Below are positions 45,460-56,540 of a stretch of DNA of 64,000 bases, piece by piece. The stretch's first letter is position 1. Each line of letters starts with the position of its first letter. The DNA comes from Drechmeria coniospora. Its lineage: Eukaryota; Ascomycota; Sordariomycetes; Hypocreales; Ophiocordycipitaceae. Below the pieces are notes generated by a model, which saw only the letters and a list, made by a program, of their open reading frames with translations, ran no database searches and was not told the origin of the DNA. The DNA lies in NCBI RefSeq assembly GCF_001625195.1, contig NC_054391.1, positions 6,211,157 to 6,275,156 on the forward strand, read 5' to 3'. A program made the translations under genes and the position numbers.

Positions 45460-45930
45460 CTTACCTACCTGAACATGAATGTGTGTAGAAGTAATACCTA
45501 ACATCGTAGGATGTGTGCACTCTAACTGGGTAGGAGCAATTACAAGCACAAGCTGATAGTACGGAGCAAGTGCAAGCGGAGTAAGTACATGTACATGCAT
45601 AGTAATGCAAGTACATGCACACACAGTACGGAGTACTTGTACAATTACAGTACAAACAAGTACTAGGTGCGTCACTTGCTACCGCCAAGACCCCAATGCG
45701 TACCAGCTCGCTTTCCCAATTCGGCCATGCCCTCTTTCCTCAGTGGTCAGCTTGAACCCCGCTTTTCTGTCTGCTTACCTAAGTGCACCACCTGTGGTTC
45801 TCGTATTGAACTTGTGCTTACAGCAACACAAGTAATAAGTAATGCTTGCACGCACACGTGCTGTGTCCAGATAATACATCGTACGTACCGTAGACAAGTG
45901 ATGCTTCGTACGGAGTGCAACATCACATAG
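45460..45930. repeat. GTAC-rich palindromic island
   Basis: Includes acggagcaagtgcaagcgg, gtacatgtacatgcat and cagtacggagtacttgtac between about 45560 and 45640, with a further tacggagtg near 45910. It ends about 210 bp before the GFA start codon. Confidence 0.7.
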
Positions 45931-46143
45931 TATTGGCCGTCGCTTTCTAGAACAACCTCTCCCTCCTCCTCCACCCTCAGACAACCGTACCTCTTCCAGC
46001 CTCATTCACCCCCGTATAGACATCTCCGCCAGCAGAAAGATCGGTGAGCAAGAGCCACGCACACTCGTCTCTCATTCCCAAGTCCCCCTCTGCCTATTGT
46101 GCAAACGAGCACGCGCGCTGAAGGAGGGAGAACAAGAACAAGA

Positions 46144-46848
46144 ATGGCCTACGCCCTCAAAACAGAACTCTTCCCCTTGCACGGCGGCTGTCCTTGCGGC
46201 CATGTCCGCTACCAGCTTGACCAGCCTCCTCTGCTCGTCCACTGCTGCCACTGCACCGCCTGCCAGCGCCAGCTCGGCACCGCCTTCGCCATAAATGCCA
46301 TCGTCGAGGCCACCGCCATCACCGTCCACGACGGCCCAGCCCCGAAGAGAATCGTCGCCGAACCCGAACCGGCCGCGAGCCTCCAGCACGGCTTTGCCAC
46401 TCTCACTCGCGCCGCCGCCGCCACGCCGCACGACGAGCATCGTCCTCCTTCTTGCCTCACTTCGTCGGACGTGCCGCGAGAGTCCAAGGACGAAGCCGAC
46501 GCCGCCCTCCTCCGAGTCACCATCCCTTCCGAGTCCGGCATCGGCCAGACCATCGTCCGCTGCCCCGTCTGCCGCGCCGGTCTCTGGAGCCACTACGTCG
46601 ACGCCGGTCCCCTCGTCGTCTACCTCCGCGTCGGAACCCTCGACCGCGCCTGGGAGATCGACCCGGACGTGCATATATATACCCGCAGCAAGCGCCACTT
46701 CATCCACATCGCCGACGGAAAGCCGCAGTTCGAGACTTACTACCCGGACCGCGCCGACCTCTACCGCCCCGCCGTGCTGGAGAGGGTCGAAATCTTGAAG
46801 CCCATGCTGCAGTCCTACATGGCGGAATTGAGAGCTGCTCTGCGTTGA
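46144..46848 (+). CDS. GFA-domain (glutathione-dependent formaldehyde-activating enzyme/CENP-V-like) protein
   Basis: Zinc-binding GFA fold. The ATG at 46144 gives 234 aa in one exon. Zinc-ligand cysteines appear as GGCPCGHVRY (C16, C18), CCHCTACQ (C37, C40 among four Cys) and, after an insertion of about 60 residues rich in Ala/Pro/charged residues, CPVCRAGLWSHY. The C-terminal part contains YLRVGTLDRAWEIDPDVHIY and RSKRHFIH, as in fungal GFA proteins. The reaction is not established for most fungal members, so no enzyme name is given. It is convergent with the DUF1765 gene about 300 bp away. Confidence 0.88.
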   Translation: MAYALKTELFPLHGGCPCGHVRYQLDQPPLLVHCCHCTACQRQLGTAFAINAIVEATAITVHDGPAPKRIVAEPEPAASLQHGFATLTRAAAATPHDEHRPPSCLTSSDVPRESKDEADAALLRVTIPSESGIGQTIVRCPVCRAGLWSHYVDAGPLVVYLRVGTLDRAWEIDPDVHIYTRSKRHFIHIADGKPQFETYYPDRADLYRPAVLERVEILKPMLQSYMAELRAALR

Positions 46849-47151
46849 CCTGCCGAGCCGGCGCATCATGGGTCCCGCTGCTCCTTCACGTCGTCGCATC
46901 AACTGGTGGGAGCGGAACGGAACGGGTGCGCACATGTGGAATGCAGTCCAAGTCCAAACTCTCTTGGGGAATTTCGTCAACACCCAACCAGAAACGATAC
47001 AGTTTGCTATATCGTACAGCATAAGGATACAGTGCCCCGTAGGGTCAACAATGATTCGCGCTTCCCAGATCAGATGCCAAGTAATATGTTGCGCTTTCCA
47101 AAATCACTCCAAGCCGCCCGTTTTTCGTCCTCGGCCAAGCCAAGCTGCGCG
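46849..47151. other. Convergent intergenic region, GFA/DUF1765
   Basis: 303 bp between two stop codons; no gene, presumably two overlapping 3' UTRs. Confidence 0.4.
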
Positions 47152-50100
47152 TCAGCCGGCCGCCTTGCGTAGGCCTTCGACGCCCATCTGGGGCACTTCG
47201 ACGTCGCCAAGTTGGGATACGCCTTCGTTGTGCCGCCGGTCGATGAAGCCGTTGCACTCGTGCACGACCTGGGCCCACTCTCCAAGTGCTCGACCCAGGT
47301 AGACGGCATTCCTGGCGTAAACCCCGACCGGCTTGGCGGCCTTTGTCAACGACTCTCGCCGGCCGTCCGGTCCGTCCTGCGTCGGCGCCTCCGTCGAAAC
47401 GAACGGCGTCTCTCCTGCGGGGCCGTCGTCGGCACCCGCCGTCGCCACGCTCCGGCTCTCGTGCTCGAGCGCCACCACCGGCGTCGGCGTGCCTCGGAGC
47501 CACAGCTCAACCGACGTGTTCACCGAGCTCCTCCGGCACTCGCTCGACGCTTGCTGCTGAGAGCTGCCGCCGGCTGCCGCGTCGTCGGCGTCGTCGGACA
47601 ACGGCCACATCTCGCTCGCCATCCGAGCCCTGGCCCCGACCTGCGAGTGCGCAGGAGCCGGAAGCCTGGGCCGCCGGAGGTCAAGACCGCCAGCTTGCGT
47701 CTGCGACTGGTGCCAACCCAGGACGAACTTGAAGACGTATTTTTGCTCGTCGAACACGGGCGACGAGCAGGCCGAGTCGGACTCGACCGACCTTGTGCCG
47801 GATTTCATCGAGCCCAGGAGGGTGAGAGGCGAGAAGCCGCGCGTCGGCGTCTCGGCGACCTCGTGCCGGGCGCCAAAGGTCTGCGTCCCGGCAAACGGGC
47901 CTTTGCCGGCTGCGTCCGGCACCACCGTCTGCTCGGCGCTGGCGCCGCCCGTCATCGAGAGGACCTTGCCCAGCAGCGACCACCGCTTCTTCGAGTCGCC
48001 CCTGGCGGTGACGCTACTCGGCTCCGGAAGCTCCTTCGACGACGGAGACTCCTTGATGATCCTGGCAAACGTGTCGAAGCCCATGAGAGGCCCCGGCACC
48101 GGCGTGTTCACTTCCTGTCGAATGATGATGAACCTCTTCCCGGGGACGGGACAGGTGGGGACCGTCGACGGCGGGACCCGTCCCGCTTCCTCGGCGCTTC
48201 GTTTCAAGAAGAGACAATGCGACCAGGCGGTCCTCAGTCGCGTTGCCGCCACGGCCATGATTTTCCTGCAGTTCCGGTCAGCACATCGCGATTCAGTACC
48301 GGGGCCCATCTCCGCCAACGTACACGTCGACCTCTGTGGCGCTGCCGTCGTCGCGGCAGATCCTCCAGCAGAGCAGGCGCTGGTAGTAAGCGCGAACCAT
48401 GGGGCACCAGTTGTTGAAGAAGGCATCGAACGTCTCCTCGGTGAGAAGCCAGCTCAGGCAGAGGGCCTCTTTCCGCCGAGGGTCCTTGGTGAGGGCATCC
48501 CAGGTGGTGTAGAGGAAGGAGAGGATCCGAACCTCGGACATGGTGTTCAGGGAGCTCATGATCCGCCGGCAAACATCGAGCCAGAAGGTCCAGTCGATGT
48601 ACCGCACCGACAGGTCCCGCGACTCAAAGTCGTGGTAAATCATGACGGCCTCCTCGAGAAAATCGCACAGCGTGAAGCAGGCGGCGCTGTTGAACTGCGA
48701 CGTCTTGCACGTCGCCCCTCTCATCAGGGCGGCAAAGGCCTGGGCGATGGTGTGGCGGGCGTACGTCATCTGGGATGCGTCGTCGGTGAGGGCGTCCCGC
48801 AGCAGCACGATCAGCCGATTCTCGGCCATACCCTTCATCAGGTTGGTCGGCGGAAGGGTCATGGCCATGGCCATGGCCGAGGTGTCGGCCCCCTGGATCG
48901 AGTCGATCAACGGCGCTCCGTAGGCGTTCTCCATGGCCGTCTGCCGATGAATCGTCGCGTCAAAGGTGGAGAGCAGGTGGGCGTGGACGAGGACAAAGGT
49001 CGGCGATCTCGCCACCTCGGTCAGGGGCAGGCCGGAGGGTATGAACTGGTTGGCGAGGACGTGGTAGTACTTGCAGAAGATGAAGAAGAGATCGGTGTCC
49101 CGGCCCTTCCACCGCTGCACCCAAGGCCCCGTCCAGGAGATCCTGGCGACGAGCAGGGACAGCTTGGGCACCTGCTTCAGCATCTCCCACGTCGCGCCCG
49201 CCGATCTCCAACCGAACTGGCCCAGGGTCGGGGGGAAGAGGGCGGTGATGTCCTCGCTTTCGCCTGAGGACTTGCGCGGGAGTCCAAACTCGTCGGCGGT
49301 CCGTCGGATGAGCTCCGGGGTGATACCCCACAGGCGAACGAGGATGTCGGCGACGCTCGGGGCGAAGAAGAAGGCGTAGGCGCACGTCTTGCCGGCAAAG
49401 TTGACGAGGCTGAGGGGAGCGTGGCGCATCGACATGGTGCTCACGACGTAGCCCATCTGCTTCACGAGGTTGGTGACAAACATGGTCCGCACGTTGTGCT
49501 CGGCCGACTCGGCCAGGAAGGCCGACTCGTGCGACGTTTGGGTCGAGGCCGAGGTGCTGGTCCACCGTCTCGGCCTGACGCGCTCCAGAGGGGAGCGGAG
49601 TTCGAGCGGTTGAAAGTACGACGTCGCCTGGCGCCATTCCGATCGCATCATGAGCAGCGTGGCGGCCTCGAGAAGGATGGGCCGGTCGATGCCGGCGACG
49701 GCGTGAAGGCCTTGGTCGTCGAGGAGGTCGAGAATGGCACTCCACCATCTGTTCATCGCGGTCGCCCTTCGATCGACGTGCTCGAGACACAAGTCGAAGT
49801 TCGAACTGTGATCCGCTGTGGTGCGCAAGAACGGAAGCAAGGCATTCTTGACCAGGTGGACACGTTGAGATGTCTGCTTGGAAGCAAACCCCTTGACGTC
49901 CACCTCGAGAGACTTGAAGGCCGACCAGAGGGGATCCGGCAAATGAGGTGGCATCTCGACCGACGAGTCATCGGTGATTGGCGTGCTTGTGCTACCGTCG
50001 CTGCAGGATGACCGCGACGCGCTCGACTTGTCGCTCGACTTGTCGCTCGTCTTGTCGCTCGTCTTGTCGCTCGTCTCATCGCTCGGCTTGTCGCTCGACT

Positions 50101-51118
50101 CGTCGCTCGTTCGGAAGCTCAAGTCGTCGTCCGAGTGCTCGTCGCCGACGCCGGTTTCGTCGCCCGTCTCGTCACCGGTCTCGTCACCAGCGACCTTCTC
50201 GTCGTTGGAGTCGCGGTGTCCTATGCTGGTCGACGGTGAGGCGCAGCTGGTGTCGCAACGGAACCCATCCATGGCCATGGTCGCCGGGGTGGGCGGACCA
50301 CCCTGCTTCGACTTGGCAAAATACACGGCCGGGCGGGTCACCGCCTTGGGGACGGGCGGCGGCTTCGCAGAAACGGGGGTGAGAGGGCTGTCAGTTTTCT
50401 GCAGGTCCATGTCTGTGACGAGCTGCAGACGTTTGGGCGCCGCTTTGGCGTGGCGCGTGGTGGCAGCCGTCGCCAACGGCTTACTGGCTTGCTCCACCGC
50501 TCCCTTCGGCGACGGCGACCGGGATGAGGTGGCCCAGGAAGGCCACCTCGAGATGCTGGCGAAAGTGGACGAGGTGGGCGTGCCACGCGCCGGGGGCGGC
50601 GACTCGCTCGGGGAATCGCTGGTCTCCATCTCGGACAGCGGCGATGCCTTCCGACGCCCCTCGGATCCCGACGTGTTGGACGACTTGGGGCTCGAGCGGA
50701 ACCATGATCGTTGCAGGTTGATGAGCGAAGCCGTCTTGGACCGCGAGAGGGTACCCTTCCGCTGCAGCGGCGTCTCGGGCACCTTGTCCTTTCGAGTCGT
50801 CGACCGGAGCACCGGTGCGGGGTGAGGCTCGGTGGCGGATGTCGAGCGAGCCAGGTCGGATTTGGCAAACGCCGACGTGTCGAGTTGAAAGTCGGCGTTG
50901 AAGGAGGGAACGTCAAACTCGATGAGGTCAGTCCAACCCTTGCAGTCAATCTTCTCCTGGGCCTCGGGTGCGGGAGCGGCAGCGGTCGAGGAGTCGGCGT
51001 CGAAGCCGAAGTCAAAGGACGGCAAGGAGAACAGATCGGGACTCGACTGCGACCTCGCCAAGGACTTGGAGTAGAGGCCCGCGGCCGGGGCCATGGTTGT
51101 CGTCGCCGCGTGGCTCAT
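47152..51118 (-). CDS. DUF1765 family protein
   Basis: Large fungal protein of unknown function. Exon 1 is 48324-51118 and exon 2 is 47152-48265. The intron 48266-48323 starts gtacgt and ends ctgcag, and the join reads DGSATEVDVKIMAVAATRL in frame. The product is 1,302 aa from the ATG at 51118; an ATG at 51094 (MAPAAGLYSKSLARSQSSPD) is an equally good start. The N-terminal half is Ser/Pro-rich and disordered with acidic DETG and SDK/SDE repeats. The conserved domain spans the middle to C-terminus: NLVKQMGYVVSTMSMRHAPL, YAFFFAPSVADILVRLWG, FFIFCKYYHVLANQFIP, LLCWRICR, then GKRFIIIRQEV and YVFKFVLGWHQS, ending near CNGFIDRRHNEGV. No catalytic motif or membrane segment is evident. Confidence 0.88.
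50021..50191 (-). repeat. Coding minisatellite in the DUF1765 gene
   Basis: A 12-bp-type unit (ttgtcgctcgtc on the plus strand) repeats about seven times in 50021-50110 and encodes SDKT/SDKS/SDET units. A second short array (gtctcgtcaccg type, about 50161-50191) encodes three GDET units. All repeats are multiples of three and keep the frame. Confidence 0.8.
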
Positions 51119-52014
51119 GGGAGCAAGCAAGCAAGGCCAACCAGGTCGGTCGCTGCACAAGCCGCTGCAGGGGGCCGTCGGTGAGAGGTTCGAGTTCCGT
51201 TCGACCGTTCCTCTTCCGTGCGACGGATCGAGGCGTGGAAGCAATCAATTCACCATTTGCACGTTTCCCTTCCCCGCCTCGTCTCTGCTCGACAGCGGGG
51301 CACGGCAGCACGAGAAAGCAGCGTGAGGCGGAACGGAATGAATGGACGCGCGGCAGGTGCGTCCAGGGTCGAGGACGAGGGAGGCGAGCATGCAATCCCG
51401 TACGTGGGCGAGGATGGTATGGAGGATGGGATCGAGGAGGAGGACAAGGAGGGGGAGGAGGAGGAGTGGAGAGGGAGGAGGAGGAGGAGGAGGAGGATGA
51501 GGAGGGGTTGGGCTGGAACTGGGATGAGGATGAGGTCGAGGTCGAGGACAAAGTTGGGGCCGGGGTTGAGGAATATAGTAAATGCCGTGAGCGCTGGCCC
51601 TGGTGGTTGGCGGTGGTGGTCGCCGGGGGTGGTCCTCGGTGGTCGGTCACTGGCGTCGATTGGATATTGGATGCCTCCACTCTGACGAACGAACGAATCG
51701 GTCACGGTGGGCAGGCTGGGGGGGGGGGAGGAAGCGGGCCCTTTACAGGAACAGCCGTCGGTGACAGTGATGCGGGCTCGCGTCCGTACGGCGAGAGAAA
51801 ATCGGGCGGGCGTCGATCGGGTTGCCGGAGATTGAGACGCCGTGTTCATCAGGGAGGCGAGTCAGCCAGGGAGATGGCAAAGCAGATGCAGGGGAGCGAT
51901 GAGGATTTGGGGCGGGAGTTTTTTTTTCTGCATGAAGCAGGAGGGTTAACGAGTGACTTGAGACTTTCATGCGGCGAGTTAATGGCCCATGTCGTAAAAT
52001 AGCAGCATTGTTTG
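51119..52014. other. DUF1765 promoter and leader region
   Basis: About 900 bp upstream of the DUF1765 ATG. It contains a long purine tract (separate entry) and a G run at about 51719-51730. An uninterrupted plus-strand frame through it is low-complexity (Arg/Glu/Gly-rich) and not credible as a gene. Confidence 0.4.
51421..51508. repeat. Polypurine/polypyrimidine tract (GGA/GAG-rich)
   Basis: About 88 bp, almost only G and A on the plus strand, with (gga)n runs, 300-390 bp upstream of the DUF1765 start codon. As pyrimidine-rich sequence on the sense strand it may lie in the promoter or leader. Confidence 0.8.
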
Positions 52015-52260
52015 GTTCGTACTAGCACCTCTAGCACGCACTCGCGGTACAGTGCAAGTTCGTGTACGGACGGCAAGTAGCGCATACATGCTGCACGCAC
52101 GAGCAGCTAGCACCGACGACTAGTACTCTGTACCTGGTTTTTTACAGATACGTGGAGGGGTACGTGTACGTACACTGCGCACCGTGCTGGAGACCCAGCA
52201 TTGCCGCCACGACCTTGTCCCATCTGGAGGTAATACTTAGTACTAGGTAGGTAATACCTG
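52015..52260. repeat. GTAC-rich palindromic island
   Basis: Words such as gtactctgtacc, ggtacgtgtacgtac and aatacttagtactagg at the left end of the 8.8-kb gene-free interval. Confidence 0.65.
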
Positions 52261-52766
52261 ACGGCAGCAGCAGACGTCCTCGGCGCCGGTCGTGCGGTGG
52301 CATGGTGGAACATACGGCCTCATGGGGGGCAGACGCCTAGGACCCTTCCCCTTCAATTCGCCTCGGCCGGGGCCAGCGGCAGGGGCTGGCCGTCACGGCT
52401 GTCAAGGATGCCGTGTGCCTTGTCGCAAGTGCTGGCCGTGCTAGTGGTAAGACTTTTTTCTCTCACAGGAGGGTCAAGAGAGCAAAGTACCGTACCGTGC
52501 ATAGTTCGTGCGCGTGCTGGCACACTGTAAGTACTCAGCACTCCGTACTCCGTACAGTGTACACATGATCGCACGGCGGGGGCAAGCGCTCAACGGGCGG
52601 CGGCGATTGCATGCTGTGCACAGCCTGGCACCTGTCCGCACGGGTAATTACCAGTACGGACGGCGCAGTTCATTTCACCAGCTTTCCGCTGCCACTCCCA
52701 TTCGGTGTTTGCTACCACTAGTCGCCGGTGGAAAATTACCTCCCATGGCTATCGCTCTCGGTCAAG
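52261..52766. other. Gene-free sequence with a small GTAC cluster
   Basis: No supportable gene. A small actccgtactccgtac cluster lies at about 52540-52560. Confidence 0.35.
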
Positions 52767-52924
52767 CGGTCGGTCGGTCGGTCAGACAGCTGGGCAGTCG
52801 GTCAGCCAGCCAGCCAGTCAGTCAGTCAGTCAGTCAGTCAGTCAGTCATTCAGTCAGTCAGTCAGTCAGTCAGCCAGCCAGTCAGTCAGCCAGCCAGTCC
52901 GTTGGTCACTCCGTCACTCGGTCG
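52767..52924. repeat. (CAGT/CAGC/CGGT)n tetranucleotide microsatellite
   Basis: Nearly continuous tetranucleotide array; the purest part (cagt repeats with one cattc interruption) is about 52816-52872. Reading frames through it encode SQSV repeats and are artefacts of the period. Confidence 0.92.
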
Positions 52925-53179
52925 CCTCGACTCTCTCGAGGGACCCGCTCTGTCCGAAGCACGTTCCCGCAATGCGCACGACGTGACTCCTTCTTCAAAC
53001 TGGGAGGATGGATGCAATGGTTCGTGCTGGAACGGCTCGTGTGGAGCTGGGTATGCACGTGGGTCATGATTGGTACCTACGGAGTAGGGGGCACCAGATT
53101 TCCAACGCCGTTGAGCCGGGGGTGATGGATGGACCAAGGCACGCGCGATGAACGCACGCCCCACGACGTGAAGGCAGCA

Positions 53180-53375
53180 CACGCACGGAGTACAAGTACA
53201 TTGTATTACATTGTACTTGCAGTAATACTGCACAGGTCTTGTCTTGTACATCAAGTGGTTGTACGTATGTGTTGGAGCCTAGGAGTACTCTGTACGAAGT
53301 ACGGATTGCAGGAGTCGTACTCCGTACCTAAGTAACCTACTAGGTAGTACTGTATACTTGCCTGCACACGTACTC
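53180..53375. repeat. GTAC-rich palindromic island
   Basis: Contains tacaagtacattgtatta, ggagtactctgtacgaagt and cgtactccgtacctaagtaa strings. No coding potential. Confidence 0.7.
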
Positions 53376-53749
53376 GCAGCACGGCACTACTGAGACGGGG
53401 GACGGAATACTCCTTGTTGTACCCACGGAGCCCCCCTGTCTGCTGCACCGCCAATCCATGCACGCCCAAGACACGCAGACATGGCGTGGCCCCCGAGCCA
53501 AGCCCAAGTACCGGCCGGGCCTGGTGCATATGGTAAACCTTCCGCCTGCCCGTCACGGGCACGGTGAGTCCGCGTCGGTTTCGGGTGTCGACGGTGTCGC
53601 TCGCCAGCAAGGTTCCTCGTGCAAAGGCATTTGCGGTTGGGCCCATGACGAGAATGGACGTCACAAAACGACGTACTTTGGCGTGCTGGCACTGGTGCGC
53701 ATCAATCGCCGCTAGTGTCTCGGCCCCTCCAATTCCATGATCCATTGGT
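53376..53749. other. Gene-free spacer between two GTAC islands
   Basis: About 370 bp without a recognisable gene or RNA on either strand. Confidence 0.3.
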
Positions 53750-54465
53750 CCCACTACGGAGTAGTCACGGGCGGTAGCGCGTTAGACAGTTCTACGATGA
53801 CAAGGTACCTGGCGCGACGTATGTGGAGGTACCTCCCCTTACTCTTTGGTACCCAGTATTAATAGCGACAATGGCACGTATCTGTAACAATCCAAGTACC
53901 TGCCATACACGCATGTGCAGGAAGCACGCTTCGTGTTCGTACAATACCTACTCGGTACTCCGTACAGGACCACCTAGTACAATATTACTCGGTGCCGACC
54001 AGGAAAAAGTTCTTGCGGTGCGACTATCAGTATCAACGCTCCAGTGGAGGAGGGGGCGTTCCTGAAAGGGCCCACCCGTCTTGGCGACGGTGACGGTCGA
54101 CGGGGAGTAACGTTAGCACCTGCACGTACGGAGTGCTAGGCGCCTACTCCGTACTTGCTCCGTACTTTTACAGTATTTACACCAAAGTGCAGCTACTCCG
54201 TACACGCAAGTAAGTACAGGACAAGCTGTGGCTGTCTGCATTGTACTTACTGACCCAAGGTAGTACTACTGATACCGGGTACATGCATGTATGTACCTAC
54301 AGAAAACGGACAATAATACGGGTTATTGCTTGTCCATGTGCATGTCTCTTGTCCTCTGCAACATCAAAACTGTCAGCACACCCATAGTACTACTTACCTA
54401 CCTAGGCAGTAGGAAAGTACCTACTAGGTACTTAATAGTACGTACTCTGTCCGTAAGTACTCCGC
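53750..54465. repeat. GTAC-rich palindromic island
   Basis: One of the densest islands: tactcggtactccgtacagg near 53950, gtacggagtgctaggcgc and ctactccgtacttgctccgt near 54125-54165, ctccgtacacgcaagtaagt near 54195, and ctactaggtacttaatagta near 54425. Confidence 0.75.
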
Positions 54466-54869
54466 TGGGGTACAGCGCTCGCGGGACACACAACCACGCC
54501 GTACAGCGAATGTCTGCGTGCGTGGTGGCGCCCTGGCCCGCCTGTCTCGACCCTTTGTGTGCTTTGTCTCAGCTTTCTTGCCTCTCTGCCTGCTGCCACT
54601 CCCCCCGCCTCCGACTCCAACTCCACCAGCGGCCAGGCCAAGGCCAGCCTTTGCGATTTATCCAAAATTAGTGTCGGCGCATGAGCAGGCCACGACGAGC
54701 GGTCGACATGATCGGACGCCCCTGCAGACCAATAGGCCGAGACGGGTGTGCAGGCGGGAGTGCGACGCGTGACTGTAAATTCTGCGTGCCAAGTGATGGG
54801 AGGGGAGGTCGCGCAGCGGTTATGCTGCTTATGCGTGCCGTTGGAGTTTGGTGAGGACGCAACGCACGG
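54466..54869. other. Gene-free spacer
   Basis: About 400 bp, no supportable gene on either strand. Confidence 0.3.
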
Positions 54870-55010
54870 CAAGTACAGTGCAGTACAGTACGGTTCACGG
54901 AGCGCTACCTACGGTACGCTACCCAAGTACCAGGTGTACACATACTTGCATGTACGGAGGACGGTAGGTAGTATGACTGTTCAGTACAGTACGTGTACGG
55001 AGTACTCCGC
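54870..55010. repeat. GTAC-rich palindromic cluster
   Basis: cagtgcagtacagtacgg and gtgtacggagtactccgcc strings; the latter is a truncated copy of the 18-bp palindrome. Confidence 0.7.
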
Positions 55011-55759
55011 CCTGGACCTATGCTGCTCCGTGCATGTTCTCCGTCGCGTCGAATCGCATGTTTGATTCGACACGAGAACGGGCACATGCGCAGGCCGGGG
55101 CTGCTGCGACCACTGCCGCCAGGCATTTCTGTGAAACCTCGCCGAGCCATCTCGGAGATCGACAGGCGTCCATCCATCGCTTCGCATCCATTGGGCTCGA
55201 AGCCCGTGCTCGTGCTCATTTTGCGTCGCCGATCCGACCCAAGCTCCATGTTCACAGCCCTCCGAGAGAAGCTGGTCTCTCACTTTCGCATCGCGCGCGC
55301 AGACGGCTCGGCAACTTTCATGCTGTCCACGGCGATAGCCTCGCAGTCGGCCTCTTCTTTTTCTCCGGCCTCGCGGGTGGAAAATGCGGAGGGGAGGGGG
55401 GGGGGGGGGGGCGGCGGGGTCGAGAAGCGGCAGATGAAGCAACGAGGCGGAATCCAGACTCAGCTGCGGACAGCAGGCCACCTGGTAGAGGCGTGCATGT
55501 ACGCAGAGGTCACCACTGCTCGGGCTGCCGCTCCCGCTCTCTGCGCTGGCGAAACCCCGTGCGTGCGACGGGGTCGCACGGCCACATCCACGTCCTACTG
55601 ATTCCCACATGCGAGCTTCGGCAGGGGGACGCCGCATCTGTTCCAGATTGGCAACAACTCGTCATCGGCGTGGGCAAGCCGGCTCATGGCTCATGTTGGC
55701 ACAGTGTGTCGGGCTCGGACGAGACCGTCTGTCTTGCTCGAAATGCGAATGCTTGTACC
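55011..55759. other. Gene-free spacer with a G-rich run
   Basis: About 750 bp. A G run (about 55389-55411) interrupts it. Overlapping frames on several strands are Arg/Ala-rich and lack exon-like splice structure, so none is annotated. Confidence 0.35.
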
Positions 55760-56010
55760 GAGTACGTGCAAGTGCAAACGTACGTCCAAACGTACCAGGT
55801 AATTACTATACATGCAATGATGCAACTATGGCACATGCACATCCTCCGTGCTCGTACAGTGTACGCGCAGTACGTATGTACGCCTAAACCTGCATCCGTC
55901 ATGGTTGTCCCGGTGTTCTTCATACTGTACTCCGTACTTGTACGGTACATGCACAGCGCAGCACATGTACGGGCATGTAAATGTAAGTTCACGTACGATC
56001 GATCGGCCAG
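55760..56010. repeat. GTAC-rich palindromic island
   Basis: gagtacgtgcaagtgcaaac, tactgtactccgtacttgta and ggtacatgcacagc strings. Confidence 0.65.
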
Positions 56011-56289
56011 CACGGTCCGTTCCTTGAGCCCGGGTCCAAGACCCCTGATGGGCTGAGGGTACTCCTACAACTACAGCCATCCACGATGCTATGTTGTACC
56101 TGCACAGCTAATGCTTGTCGTGGTGATTGTAAGAATATTCCGGGCTACGGGTACCGACCCGCCAGTCTCGAACAACTGCGGCATTTGCGCCATGCAGCCA
56201 GCCATCCATCCATTCAGCAGCTGGGGAGTAGCATGGGGTCTTCATTTCCAAATGATACTATGGCGTGCAGCCCGGAGGCCGGAGTACCT

Positions 56290-56540
56290 GCTCTACGTAT
56301 TCCGCGAATCCACGTCCACGGACAAGTACGTACTGTATGCGGAGTGCTCCGTGTTTCCGTTAGACGCGTGCGTCCGTCTTGCTCCTGCAGGCATGATGAA
56401 CAACCCGATACGAGTACGTAAGTAGTGATGTGCACAGTACACCGTACGGAGTACGCCCTACTCCGTACGCGGGACATAAGTAATACTGTACTGCACGGTA
56501 CGCCGTACACCTAATACCAGCATCACTCCGTACATACTGC
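56290..56540. repeat. GTAC-rich island with an 11-bp-arm hairpin
   Basis: CGTACGGAGTA (56443-56453) and TACTCCGTACG (56459-56469) are perfect inverted arms around a 5-nt loop. Further gtacaccgtacgg and ctgcacggtacgccgtacac words surround them. Confidence 0.75.

Noticed and set aside
46072..47022. 316-codon minus-strand frame
   Set aside because: Antisense of the GFA-domain gene, which has its zinc cysteines on the plus strand.
47212..49267. Overlapping 401- and 512-codon plus-strand frames
   Set aside because: Antisense of the DUF1765 exons, no recognisable domains.
51185..51199. tRNA B-box-like ggttcgagttcc
   Set aside because: No A box, no acceptor stem and no cloverleaf around it.
52799..52899. 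CRISPR-like periodic array
   Set aside because: Period is 4 bp with no spacers, a eukaryotic microsatellite.
52508..53125. 205-codon frame with SQSV repeats
   Set aside because: Created by the CAGT tetranucleotide array.
55034..56056. 340-codon plus-strand frame
   Set aside because: Runs through a G homopolymer and GTAC islands; no domain, no conserved composition, no splice structure.
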